From Ailanthus altissimus (taxonomy: Eukaryota; Streptophyta; Magnoliopsida; Sapindales; Simaroubaceae), in assembly GCA_946807835.1 (NCBI GenBank), contig OX327696.1, positions 9,064,501 to 9,128,500 of the forward strand: DNA of 64,000 nt, read 5' to 3'. The position numbers and the translations under genes were made by a program. The notes beneath the pieces are model-generated. The model was not told the origin of the DNA. It saw only the letters and a program-made list of their open reading frames with translations, and did no database searches. Shown here piece by piece: positions 14,101-23,407 of this stretch (position 1 is the stretch's first letter; each line of letters opens with the position of its first letter).

Positions 14101-17100
14101 TTGATCTCTAGATCAAATTTGTTGCAGTAGAAGAATCCATCGAATGAGTCTTGGCTTAGCATCTTTCTTGTTGATGAGGTACTTGATTGCTGAATGATCT
14201 GTGAAGACTGTAACCTTGACTCCAATCAGGTAAACCCAGAACTTGTCGAAAGAAAAGACTACCGCTAGAAGCTCTTTTCTGTGGTAGTGTAATTGGACTG
14301 CGCGTCATTAAGAGTCTTGCTTGCATAGTATATTGTGTGAAACACTTTCTCTCGGCGTTGTCCTAATACAGCCCCCACAGCTAAATCGCTTGCATCACAC
14401 ATCACTTCAAAGGGTAAGTCTCAATCTGGAGCTATAATGATCGGTGCTGTGGTAAGCTTCTTCTTTAACAATTCAAAAGCTTCAAGACATGCATCATCGA
14501 AATGAAACTGCACTTATTTCTCTAATAAGTTGCATAGGGGTTTAGAGATCTTGAAAAAATCTTTTATATATCTTCGATAAAATCCAGTATGGCTAAGAAA
14601 GCTCCGTACTCCTTTCACATTAGTTGGTGGTGGCAACTTCTCGATGGTTTCTATCTTTGCTCTATCAACTTCAATACCATGAGCAGAAATTTTGTGACCT
14701 AATACTATGCCTTCTTTAACCATAAAGTGGCACTTTTCCCAATTGAGCACTAAATTGGTATCTTCACACCGTTTGAGCACACATGCTAGATTATCAAGGC
14801 ATTGATCAAATGAATTGTCAAAAACAGAGAAGTCATCCATAAATACCTCTATGAAGTGCTCAATAATGTTTGAAAATATGGCCATCATACAGCGCTGAAA
14901 TGTAGCTGGAACATTGTATAGTCCGAATGGCATCCTCCGGAAAGCAAATGTCCCATATGGGCAAGTGAACGTGGTCTTTTATTGATCTTTAGGAGCAATT
15001 ACAATCTGATTATAGCCAGAATATCCATCCAAAAAGCAATAATATTCATGTCCTGCTAACCTATCAAGCATTTGATCGATGAAAGGTAAAGGGAAATGAT
15101 CTTTGTGGGTGGCTTTATTCAGCTTCCTGTAGTCCATACATATCCTCCAACCTGTGATAGTCCTTGTTGTGATTAAATCATTGTTCCCATTTGCCACTAC
15201 AGTGATTCCTCCTTTCTTTGGTACACATTGCACTGGACTTACCTATGAGCTGTCAGAAATGGGGTAGATAATCCCTGCATCTAGCCACTTAATAATCTTT
15301 TTCTTTACTACATCTTTCATTACTGGATTTAAGCGTCTTTGCTGCTCAATTGTAGCCTTGTGCCCTTCCTCTAATAGGATTTTATGCATGCAAAAAGATG
15401 GGCTGATTCCTTTGATGTCAGCAATCGTCCATCCTATAGCCCTTTTATGATCTCTTAAGATCCTTAACAATTTATTTACCTGCGGGTCATCAAGTTTTGC
15501 AGAAACTATAACTGGTAGAGTAGAAGATTCGCCAAGAAATGCATACCTTAAGTGACTCGGTAATGGTTTTAACTTTAGTTTAGGAGGTTCTTCAATAGAT
15601 GGCTTAATGTGAGTTTGCAAGCCTTCTGGTCTATCTAATGATTCAGCTTTCTTCCTAAATCTGTCAAATCTCGGAGAAAGGCTTAGGGCTTGGAGACACT
15701 CTCGCGCTTCACTTCTTTCTACCTCAACTCCATTTACCACTGCATCTTCTAGAGAATCTTCAATGCTATTTTTGTTGAACATATCCTGCACTTCCCTGTC
15801 AATGACGTTAATGCTCATACATTCCTCTTCCTCACTTGGCCCTCGCATGGCTTTGAACACATTAAATGTTACTTCTTCATTTTGCATCCTCATAGTTAAT
15901 TCTCCTTTTTGCACATCAATAAGGGTTCTCCCTATTGCTAAGAATGGTCTTCCTAGTATGATGGGTACCTCACGATCCTCTTCCATATCCAACACTATGA
16001 AATCTACTGGGAAGATGAACTTTTCAACCTTTACCAAAACATCTTCAATAATGCCCTTTGGATAGGTAATTGAACGGTCTGCCAATTGCAAGGTGACATT
16101 AGTAGGTTTAGCTTCCCCCAAACCTAACTTCTTGTAGATGGATAATGGCATTAGGTTGATGCTGGCGCCTAAATCACATAATGCTCTGCCAAAGAATTTC
16201 TCCCCGATGGTGCATGGTATGGTGAAACTACCCGGATCCTTCAATTTTGGTGGCAATTTCTTTTGTAATATTGCGCTACATTCTTCGATGAGTGCCACGG
16301 TCTCATATTCAGCTAATCTCCCTTTCTTTGATAAGATGTCTTTCATGAACTTCACATAACTAGGTATTTGTTCCAAAGCATCTGCAAAAGGTATGTTAAT
16401 GTGGAGTTTCTTGAAGACATCTAAAAATTTCGAAAACTGCTTGTCTAATTTCTGTTTCTGTAGCCTTTGAGGAAATGGTGGAGGTGGATGAGGAGGTTGA
16501 ACTGCAAGTTTTTGCATCTCTTTACTGCTTTCTGCATTTTTCTGCTGCTGTTCATCATGTTCTGCAGTAAATTCTACACTTTTCTGCACTTCTGCATTAT
16601 TTGACTGCAACTCCTTGCCACTTTTCAAAGAAACAACTTTGCATTGCTCTTTATCCCTTCTAGGATTAGCCTCAGTATTGCTTGGTAAAGTCCCTTGAGG
16701 TCGATTATTTAGTGTTGCAGCAAGTTGCCCCATTTGAGTTTCTAGAGTTTTCAAAGATGCGGAATGGTTTTGTAGAATAGCATCATTTGACTTCATATAC
16801 TGCATAAACATATCCTCCAAGGATGCTTTTTTTTTCTGTGGGGGATGAAATCCGGGTGGGTTAGGTTTAAGTTGCTGGTCTTGGTTTTCACCTTATGAAA
16901 AATTTGGATGATTTCTCCATCCCGGATTATAGTAATTTGAATGCGGATTATTCTGCTGTATATTATGGTTCCCCACATAGTTTGCTGATTCCATGCATTG
17001 CCCATTCAAATGATTATCACCACAAAAGTCACAAGTCGCAATCTGGGTCTTGATAGCATTCATAGAATCAAACCTCTTAGTTAATATATTGATCTGCGCA

Positions 17101-20100
17101 GCCAATGCACTAAATGCATTAATCTCATGAACTCCAGCAACCTTCCTTGGTGTGACTCTTTCAGCAGGCCATTGATAGCGCTATTAGATGCCATCTCTTC
17201 TAATAACTCATATGCTTCATCTGTGGACTTATTCATCAGAGCTCCTCCAACAACGGCATCGATAATTGTCCTTAAATGACCCACTAGCCCATTGTAGAGC
17301 GTCTGGACTAATAACCATTTCGGAACTCCATGATGGGGACACTTCCTCAACATGTCCTTGAATTGTTCCCATGCTTCGTATAATGACTTACTTTCAATCT
17401 GCACAAATGAGGTGATGTTATTTCTCATCTTTGCTGTCTTCGCTGATGGGAAAAACTTCGCCAAGAACTTCTGAGCTAGGTCATCCCACGTTGATATAGA
17501 TCCTGATGGTAATGACATCAACCAGCTCTTGGCCTTATCCCTCAATGAGAAAGGGAATAGTCGCAATCTAATGGCATCATCTGAAACTCTGTTAAACTTG
17601 AATGTATCGCAAATCTCCAAGAAGTTTACGATATGCATGTTGGGATCATCATTGGGAGCTCCACTGAATTGCACAGACTCTTTAAGCATCTGAATAGTAC
17701 TTGGCTTGATTTCAAAGTTGTTTGCATTAACAGTGGAGCACCGAATACTAGACTGAATGCCTTCTGTTGTAGGAATAGCATAATTCCTCAACGATCTCTG
17801 CGGATTTATAGGCTCAAACACCGGATTGTTGATATTGTTGTGATTCTCTGCCATGTTTCTGTTTTGATGTTGTTCTCTACGAAGTCTCCGGAATGTTCTT
17901 TCAATCTCAGGATCAAAAGATGTTGAATCTTCACTCTTGGTTTTTCGCATGAACTGTCAAAAATAAAATAAAAAATAAAAAAATATATATATATATATAT
18001 AATTATTAACTAGAATGGAAAAATATCAATAACAATAATGAAATAAAAATAAAATCTGAAGTAAAAGTAAAATAATATGGTATTAGTATCGATCTAAGAT
18101 TAGATAAAATAGTCCCCGGCAACAGCGCCAAAAACTTGATTGTCTATTTTAATGACCTAGCGCAAGTGCACGCTTTTTGTATCAAGTAATATAGGACTAA
18201 GTTCAGATTATCGATTCCACAGAGACTATTGTTTCTATTTTCTTCAATCGAATACTAAAATTACTCTACCTTACCTTTATTTAGACTAGTTTTAAGAATG
18301 AAGTTTAACTAACTATATTATTGCTATTGAACTGAACCTAATTAAAATATTGCAAATACTTAGGGATATAATTCACTCAATTGATAGTGTAATCTAGGGT
18401 ATCGACACATCCCCTAATAGTTCATTGAACCCTTTAACCCCTTAGTTATTTTCTTTTTTATTAATTGATTGGCTAAGCACTGATTTCATCATAAGCTTCT
18501 GTCGACAGTCGAATGATAATATCACACCCTAACAATTACCTATATGTCTATGGTAATCCGAATAAGATGCAACTCATTAAAATTAAGTCTAATTAAACCA
18601 TACATGCCACCTAGATATATGTCTATCTTAGATGGAACTCATAGATGTTACCCTATGATCACGTATCAATCTACCATAAGCTAAACACATGATTCCTTTC
18701 GTCAAATTTATCATGGTTCCTAAACAATCAAAATAGTGATCAAGTATAATGAAAGCATTAAGTATAGATAGATTGAATCAATTAAGGGATAAAAGTTCAT
18801 AACTAAGAGATTAAAAGAATCAATTACATACTAGGTTCAATAACATCTAACCCTAAATCAAAAGAAATTAGCTCATGTTCAAAACAAGAATATGAAAGTA
18901 AAAGTATGAAAATATAATGAACGAAATCATCTCTTAAAAGTAAGGAATAAAACAAAACAAGTGATGCCCTGAGTTGTTCTTCTTCCTCTTGTCTTGATTG
19001 CTTGAGAATTGATTCTTCAATCTTCAATAACTTCACCTTGATCTCTTAGCTTGAATGTATGTTTGCTGCTTGTATTATTCTCCTTGCTAAGAGTCTCTAT
19101 TTTTGCCTCAAAAGAGTGTTTTTGTTGCTATGAGAAATCCTAAGCACCAGGAGCTCCCAATCCCCAACTAAGGAAGAGTATTTAAATGTCCTGCATGGGC
19201 GCCGCGGCGCTGGACACGAGCACAGGTATTCGCAATTCTTCGACGAGCGCCACGACGCTCACTTGTTGTTCTGGTGCCGCGGCGCCCAGCCACTTGTTTC
19301 TCTTCTTTCATTTTTCAAGCGCATTTTTTTCGTTTCTCACCCTATTCGCTTCTCGTTTGTTCCCATGCGTCACATTTTTCATCGTGCATCTATTTATGAT
19401 CAGAAAACACAATTAAATAATTAAATATTTATGTTTTGGAGCAAAATACAAAAGTTAGGTATAAATCCTACTAGTGCTTTTATACCCCTATCACTTAGCA
19501 CTTGAAAGTGTCTTAAGGCAGCACAGGTTCGAGAAAAAGTTCATGACATAGGACTTTGTAGCTTTGTACGGGTGAGACTTGGTGATGACACTAACTTTTT
19601 CTCGAATCCATGCGGCTTTAGACACTTTCAAGTGCTAAGCAGTTTAAAAACCAAAAAAGAAATGAAGAAGATGCACACAAAGTGTTTGAGAGAATACTCT
19701 TGTATAACTAACAAAGAGAATTACAAGGTAAGAGGTAATTTTCTCTAAATGAGAGCTCACCTATTTATAATAAAAGCTATGTACAATGGACGACTAGGAT
19801 TCATAACATCCAACGGTCTACAATTAAAGCCACCTACCATAAGTAATATTCCTACTTTATAATTATCTACTAACTATTACATAAAAGTGGGTTTGGCCCA
19901 TGTCTACAATAACTCAATTGGGCCTTTTAGATGATTCGGTCCTTACAAAGCTCTAATGGCCCAAGTAGCCTTCAAGAGGTTTTAGCGTGCATCAAATGGT
20001 TGATGAAATGCTTAAGAACATTTGGAGCGTGACAACAGTCATTGGCCAAAACACTTGAAATCTTTAGAATTTGTTATCACTTGTGAGAGCCACAAGATTT

Positions 20101-20723
20101 ATCTTAAAACAAAATTTTATTTCTACCTATAATTAATTAATTTCTGGCAAACAATCGTGAAGAAAGTGATATTCAGAATCAATCAAGTGAACCAAACCAT
20201 TAATTTGCTAACAAAACACTAACATCGACTAGATGCAACCAGAGCTTTTAAAGTTCAATATCACAATAACATAAATCAAACAGAGACTAACTTGAAATTT
20301 AATTACCTCGTTTAACCTAACTAATCATATGACTCTTTCTCTGGGGGAAAAAAATCTCTTAACAAAAATAAAAAACCAAGCATTTAAAGCTTTTGATAGA
20401 CCTACAAAGTTCAAAAACAAATTAAAAAAAAGGTTTGCAATCAAGATCCACATTTACTAAAATTGATAATTAAAATAAGGACATCTGAATGTCAGGCTAA
20501 TTTTAAAGTTTTTATTTTGAGAAGCATCTGAGTCTGGATTTGTACAGAGTTTAAATGGCTTGTAACATGTGAGTTTGCAGGGTATGCACTTCCAAAGTTT
20601 GCCCAACTCACTGTGACTTCATATTATGCGGCCTCAAGTGCCTCACATTATGGGATTTCATTGTTAACTCGACGAATTGAAGAGGCTCACACTTCCAGAA
20701 CTTGGCAAGAAAGGCTGAGATGA
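5133..20723 (+). CDS. Conserved plant small membrane-associated protein, five exons
   Basis: Exons are 5133-5258, 5355-5405, 5829-5939, 6066-6111 and 20581-20723, joined by GT..AG introns of 96, 423, 126 and 14,469 bp. They join in phase to give 158 codons ending in TGA. I resemble it to an uncharacterised plant family from memory; no enzymatic motif is visible. The N-terminal part is polar ([10 protein letters not shown]...) and contains a CPRC pair near residues 31-34 that could bind a metal. A glycine-rich stretch ([15 protein letters not shown], about 60-74) is followed by a hydrophobic segment (about 90-112, containing [16 protein letters not shown]) that could cross or enter a membrane. 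The C terminus is charged (RRIEEAH). All five exons are free of stops while every neighbouring element is decayed, which supports a live gene. The start is the first ATG after the TATA box. Function unknown. Confidence 0.88.
6112..6769. other. Left remnant of original intron 4
   Basis: AT-rich, with no coding signal. A minus-strand frame at 6421-6639 has no recognisable domain. The element-derived sequence starts at 6770. Confidence 0.6.
6770..7239 (-). mobile_element. Chromovirus LTR A (3' LTR, 470 bp)
   Basis: On the minus strand this runs TGTCACACC...CGTAACA, so it has TG..CA ends. It directly follows a polypurine tract and a chromodomain-ended integrase fragment, as the 3' LTR of a Reina-like chromovirus does. 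It is repeated as LTR B (7813-8232 plus 19494-19548, opposite strand) and LTR C (19586-20034, same strand). The left-flank bases (TATAG) are not repeated after any of the three LTRs, so no target duplication is visible. Confidence 0.82.
7240..7256 (-). promoter_or_regulatory. Chromovirus polypurine tract
   Basis: The minus strand reads AGTGGGGAAGAA and abuts the TGTCAC start of LTR A. This is the expected primer for plus-strand DNA synthesis in an LTR retrotransposon. Confidence 0.75.
7257..7812 (-). pseudogene. Integrase C-terminal region with chromodomain (chromovirus fragment)
   Basis: Read on the minus strand, the upstream part encodes the integrase C-terminal GPY/F-like region: a stretch similar to [12 protein letters not shown] near 7700, then [12 protein letters not shown] and [11 protein letters not shown]. 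It is followed by a chromodomain (7468-7280) with [24 protein letters not shown] and ALWQFE, which in chromoviruses targets integration to marked chromatin. Stops occur after the ILPT stretch, in HKGLV and before the chromodomain. Gag, protease, reverse transcriptase and the integrase core are missing: the fragment is cut at 7812 by the start of LTR B. Family call Reina-like from the chromodomain wording; clade not certain. Confidence 0.85.
8233..9626 (-). repeat. Athila 3' LTR
   Basis: 1394 bp with TG..CA ends (plus strand TGATCATC...CTCTATCA), matching 18137-19493. A TATA-like TTTAAATA lies at 9289-9296 on the minus strand. The GC-palindrome array (9309-9320, 9379-9390, about 9407-9418 plus one decayed unit near 9355-9370) begins 12 bp upstream of it in element orientation. 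A TCAATCTTCAATCTTCAAT short tandem repeat lies near 9117-9136. Confidence 0.93.
9627..9642 (-). promoter_or_regulatory. Athila polypurine tract
   Basis: The minus strand reads TAAGTTTGGGGGTATT directly next to the TGATAG start of the 3' LTR. Similar G-runs occur again at about 10162-10175, 10219-10230 and 10895-10908. Confidence 0.8.
9643..10977 (-). other. Athila non-coding region before the 3' LTR
   Basis: No protein domain is visible; short plus-strand frames at 9498-9728 and 9864-10049 are chance. The region holds three additional purine-rich motifs of the TAAGTTTGGGGG type and a 17-bp T run near 10195. Athila elements commonly have a long non-coding stretch in this position. Confidence 0.65.
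10978..11450 (-). pseudogene. Athila env-position ORF, C-terminal part
   Basis: An open frame on the minus strand runs in from about 11450 (reading ...[13 protein letters not shown]) through an internal Met at 11313 to a stop at 10978. It begins in a different frame exactly where the 206-codon upstream ORF stops, so the two are almost certainly one protein broken by a one-base frameshift near 11450. The end is strongly acidic ([20 protein letters not shown]), and the middle has a possible helical segment with [13 protein letters not shown]. Function unknown. Confidence 0.7.
11448..12068 (-). pseudogene. Athila env-position ORF, plant transposon-protein domain
   Basis: 206 codons starting [14 protein letters not shown], a basic N terminus, followed by ERGFDI, RGWGRLC, VREFYAN and [10 protein letters not shown]. 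These are the hallmarks of the putative plant transposon protein domain found downstream of pol in Athila (Pfam Transposase_32-like, named from memory). In Athila this position has been called env-like, but I see no signal peptide or membrane anchor in this part. The frame ends early at 11448 through a frameshift. A 139-codon plus-strand frame opposite it is a shadow. Confidence 0.8.
12640..14112 (-). pseudogene. Athila integrase
   Basis: Integrates the cDNA. On the minus strand the zinc-binding region ([11 protein letters not shown] ... CDRCQ) is followed by the catalytic core: the first Asp in WRIDFMGPF, the second in IISDGGSHF and the Glu in [10 protein letters not shown]. The usual Gly before QVE is Arg here. 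The frame reaches a stop at 13074 that replaces a Trp codon in KAY-W-AIKA. The same frame then continues ([18 protein letters not shown]-stop-SGPF, where another Trp codon became a stop) to about 12640. All three catalytic residues are present, but the stops make the protein inactive. Confidence 0.9.
14113..14513 (-). pseudogene. Athila RNase H region
   Basis: Minus-strand frames show [17 protein letters not shown], then [30 protein letters not shown] and a later [14 protein letters not shown] stretch, the expected order for gypsy RNase H. A stop replaces Trp in the PD-W-DLPF motif, and a one-base deletion near 14265 is compensated by a one-base insertion near 14120, so the final third is out of frame. 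Confidence 0.82.
14514..15330 (-). pseudogene. Athila reverse transcriptase
   Basis: Copies genomic RNA into cDNA in the intact element. Motifs in order on the minus strand: [12 protein letters not shown] and [59 protein letters not shown] and the active site FMDDFSVF, then LGHKIS and FYRRYIK. Nonsense codons sit at about 15240 (in place of Trp in SS-W-VSPVQ), 14976 and 14511, all in one frame. The active-site Asp pair is intact. Confidence 0.93.
15331..17105 (-). pseudogene. Athila gag C terminus and aspartic protease
   Basis: The frame starts with a Gag zinc knuckle, [13 protein letters not shown] (C-x2-C-x3-H-x4-C, near 17030), which binds RNA. After an in-frame stop at 16893 it continues through a Gln/Pro-rich linker to the protease. 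The protease core is [20 protein letters not shown] with DLGA as the catalytic motif, and ILGRPFL matches the conserved C-terminal flap region. The frame is one base out relative to the upstream gag ORF, with the shift near 17090-17130. Confidence 0.9.
17081..17950 (-). pseudogene. Athila gag (Retrotrans_gag domain)
   Basis: 289 codons starting [20 protein letters not shown]. The central capsid-like region has [32 protein letters not shown] and [18 protein letters not shown], the standard Retrotrans_gag signature of Athila and related elements. The frame ends in unrelated residues after the frameshift near 17100. Start chosen as the first Met after the primer site; it lies 164 bp inside it. 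A similar but decayed gag is at 38927-39900 on the other strand. Confidence 0.92.
17951..18113 (-). other. Athila 5' leader with AT microsatellite
   Basis: Short untranslated leader between primer site and gag. It includes A-rich sequence and an (AT)n run at about 17983-18000. Confidence 0.7.
18114..18130 (-). promoter_or_regulatory. Primer binding site, tRNA-Asp type
   Basis: The minus strand reads TGGCGCTGTTGCCGGGG, complementary with one mismatch to the 3' end of plant tRNA-Asp (CCCCGGCAACGGCGCCA, from memory). It lies 6 bp inside the 5' LTR. This site is typical of Athila. Confidence 0.9.
18137..19493 (-). repeat. Athila 5' LTR
   Basis: 1357 bp, plus strand TGATTGTC...CCCTATCA. TATA-like TTTAAATA at 19179-19186 (minus). 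The GC-palindrome array upstream of it has units at 19199-19210 and about 19274-19285 and one decayed unit near 19247-19258, one fewer than the 3' LTR. Confidence 0.93.
19586..20034 (-). mobile_element. Chromovirus LTR C
   Basis: 449 bp in the same orientation as LTR A and clearly related to it along its whole length (CTTTTTCTCGAATCCATGCGG at the left, GAGCGTGACA at the right). It is separated from the end of the oppositely oriented LTR B by only 37 bp (19549-19585). Confidence 0.8.
20035..20580. other. Right remnant of original intron 4
   Basis: AT-rich intron sequence ending in the acceptor TTTGCAG. No element or coding signal recognised. Confidence 0.6.
20581..20723 (+). CDS. Exon 5 of the host gene
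   Basis: Completes the Gly codon split at 6111 and adds [11 protein letters not shown], the serine- and alanine-rich [15 protein letters not shown] and the charged end RRIEEAH, stopping at TGA 20721-20723. It lies in the expected phase, 14.5 kb from exon 4. Confidence 0.88.
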
Positions 20724-23407
20724 GTTTCTTCCAGTGCACAGGCTAGAGTCTGTTGTCCGCAATTAGGGAAGCAATGCTATATATGCGATAACCTTAGAAG
20801 AAGGCTGTTCTTATCTAGTTTCATCATATTTTTTATTTTTGCAACAGAAATGATAGTCATGTTATTAGGTAATTTATGTTTCTGATTCAACAAGGTATAT
20901 TATTATTATTGATGCCCATATGTAGAACATATTGTCATCGACAAATTTTGTTAAGAAACAAGTATCATGGCTGCCGTCTCTGGTTGTTGATCAGCTTTGA
21001 GGTTGTTGGTGTTGTATCCAAATGGTATTTGGCATTAGTGGCTTCGTTCTTCCTGAAGTTTAACTTATGGAATCAGTTGACGTTTTGAATTTCTGACCTC
21101 AAAGTTCATTTATATTAAGTGTTATATCCCCAGCTCAAGTTTTGTCAAATTTTGAAAATTTATCGAAGACCATTACTTTCTTTAACCTGAAAAATCTTAC
21201 CCACAATGTGGCATACATCAAGTGAAGGAGGCATGATCGTTAAAATGCTCATGCCCTTAGAAATACAGTCGTACACTATAAAAAGAAAAGAAGAATTTTA
21301 ATTTCATTTTTATTTTAATAAAAAAATAATATCTAAAGAGCATATTTGTGACATACAAGTATTCTTGCATTAATAGGAGTAATGTAAATAATGAAAAAGG
21401 CTTACATATTTTTGTGTCAATTGGTGGGAAGAATTGAAAATAAATTAATGATTTAAATCAATGATCTATTAAACACGTTTTAATATAATTATAAAATTGT
21501 TATGAAAACGATGGCGTACTGAGTTATCTTTCTTATTATTATTTTTAAAATTTATTATTTCTCATTTTTTGTTCTTCTTTACTATCATCTTAATGTTTAA
21601 AATTAAAATTAAAATTAGAACGAAAATAGAAGTGAATTTAGAATTTTAAGTAAAATTACAATTATATGGCAATTTATATTGCAATTGTAATTTTCATTTC
21701 AATAATTATATCTCTATAATTATAATTATAATAATTAAAATTACAATTTATTACAAAAAAATTGTTAGTGGGCCTTTAGCTAACGCGACATGCACAAAAA
21801 GACTAATATATAAATATGGTATGATATAAATCCAAGTTACTCTCAAAAGTTAAAATTTTAAGATGTTATTTAAAATGTACGAGGCTTAACTTAAGGCTCA
21901 TTAGGGGAAGCTTAGCCCAAAGAGCGAAGAATTATGTGATTGGGTTAATACACAAATACAAACTCAAAACAAGCTACTTGACTTTTAAGTGCTTATTTTC
22001 ATCAAAATTCAAAGTTACTTTGCTTCAAAGCAAAGCCACCTAAATTGTTTCACATTCACATTTATTCTATATAGTTGAATAAAGGGCAAAATGCGGCTTT
22101 ATCTCTTTTGTATGTGATAATATTAGTATTTTTATATTCATTAAAACACTTAAGATAAATATGCTAAAGAGAGAATGTTTTTAGTTATATTAGGAGTCAA
22201 ATAGAGTGTTTTACCAAACTTTAACTCGTAACACAATAAATAGATGTGCTTTTCTACATTATTTTCACAACACAACACTTATAGCATTACATCAACATTG
22301 CTTAGTAGATTTAGCAATATGCATCGTCCCTAAAAATACATATCAGTCCTGTAAAGTTGCAACACTAATTTCTTTGGCTCTAGCGTATCTTCAAAGATGC
22401 AGTGAGTCTAACTCAATTGTCTATTAAATATTGAAGTAATATTTTTTTTTTAAATTTTTACTTGGGTTCAAACCACTTTACTAATAGGGTAAACATAAGA
22501 ATGAGTACGATCTAGTTCAATTCTTTATTTTTAAGAAAAAAAATCAAACCAGTTATTTTATAGTTGAAAACTGAATTGAATTTTTTTAATTCGATCCAGT
22601 TTGGTTTTAAAATTTAAGAATTTTTTTATTTTTAAAATTTAAGAAGGATTATGTGTATTTAAGTGTATATTCATATTTGTAATTATCCAATAAATGAATA
22701 TCACATGGTAAATAAATATTATTTTATTAAAAAATTAATTTTATCAATTCAATTTTTATTTAAAAATAATTGAACCGGATCGATCAATTTTTTTTAAATA
22801 AAAACCAAATCAAACTAACTAATTCGATTCAATTTTACGATTCTCAATTTTATTTATTCACTCTCGAATAAACATCTTAACTTAAGTACTCTAACTCCCT
22901 CAAACTCAAAGAAGTGAAGAGGTTGAAACTTGAAAGTTAGTGGATAAAGTATTATTCATGCTGTTCCTATACCATTGTCTACCCATCACCTACTACATTT
23001 AGTACCTTGTATTAGAATGGCTTGTATAAATAGAAGTGTATTAGTATAGGAATGGAATGGATTGTATTATGTAAATAAATTTTATTTTATATCGTGTTTA
23101 ATGGGATCCTTAGTTGTTAGATTATTATTTACATTAGGTACATAATTTAAATAATAAAAATTATTGATATTGAAAAATATACTATAATATAATGCATTCA
23201 AAATAAAATTATTAAAGAAACAAAATTGTCACTATTGACCGACGCTAACTCCGGTGGCCAATATGGATTATAGTATTGTTGACACTACTGAACTACTTGA
23301 ATTTTGATATATTCTTCTATGTGCAGATGAAGAGGTAAGAACCAACATTCTCTTCAATGCTATACTTCTCATATTTTGATCTATTTATTTATGTAAAAAC
23401 TATAAAC
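20724..23407. other. Host gene 3' region and intergenic DNA
   Basis: The first few hundred bases probably hold the 3' UTR, but I cannot fix the poly(A) site. The remainder is AT-rich. Simple AATTATAATTA-type repeats lie at about 21590-21760. A weak inverted structure is seen at about 22535-22850 (AATTCGATCCAGTTTGGTTT against AAACCAAATCAAAC...AATTCGATT). Open frames at 20876-21088 and 22206-22427 show no domain. Confidence 0.5.

Larger units (their letters stand above)
8233..19493 (-). mobile_element. Athila-type Ty3/gypsy retrotransposon, 11.26 kb, decayed
   Basis: Complete in layout, reading on the minus strand: 5' LTR (18137-19493), tRNA-Asp primer site, gag, protease, reverse transcriptase, RNase H, integrase, a downstream env-position ORF, polypurine tract and 3' LTR (8233-9626). 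The target duplication CTTAG is perfect (8228-8232 and 19494-19498). The LTRs differ by scattered transitions and one small deletion of about 25-40 bp in the GC-palindrome array, so the insertion is not recent. From about 17105 down to 12640 the gag-pol reading frame is mostly a single frame broken by nonsense codons, with one paired frameshift in RNase H. It lies antisense to the host gene in intron 4. Confidence 0.95.
7813..19548 (+). mobile_element. Chromovirus LTR B, split by the Athila element
   Basis: The two parts are 7813-8232 and 19494-19548. On the plus strand it begins TGTCACGCTCC and ends CATGACA. Removing the Athila element and one copy of its 5-bp duplication gives exactly 470 bp, the length of LTR A. 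It lies in the opposite orientation to LTRs A and C. Five bases before it (CCAGG) and after it (TAGGA) do not match, so it is not a clean solo insertion. Confidence 0.82.
6112..20580 (+). other. Intron 4, expanded to 14.5 kb by nested retrotransposons
   Basis: The donor is G|GTATGA after codon base 1 at 6111 and the acceptor is TTTGCAG|GG at 20580. About 13.3 kb of it (6770-20034) is retrotransposon sequence; only about 1.2 kb at the two ends looks like original intron. Most of the inserted coding material runs antisense to the gene. Without the insertions the intron would be about 1.2 kb. Confidence 0.88.
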
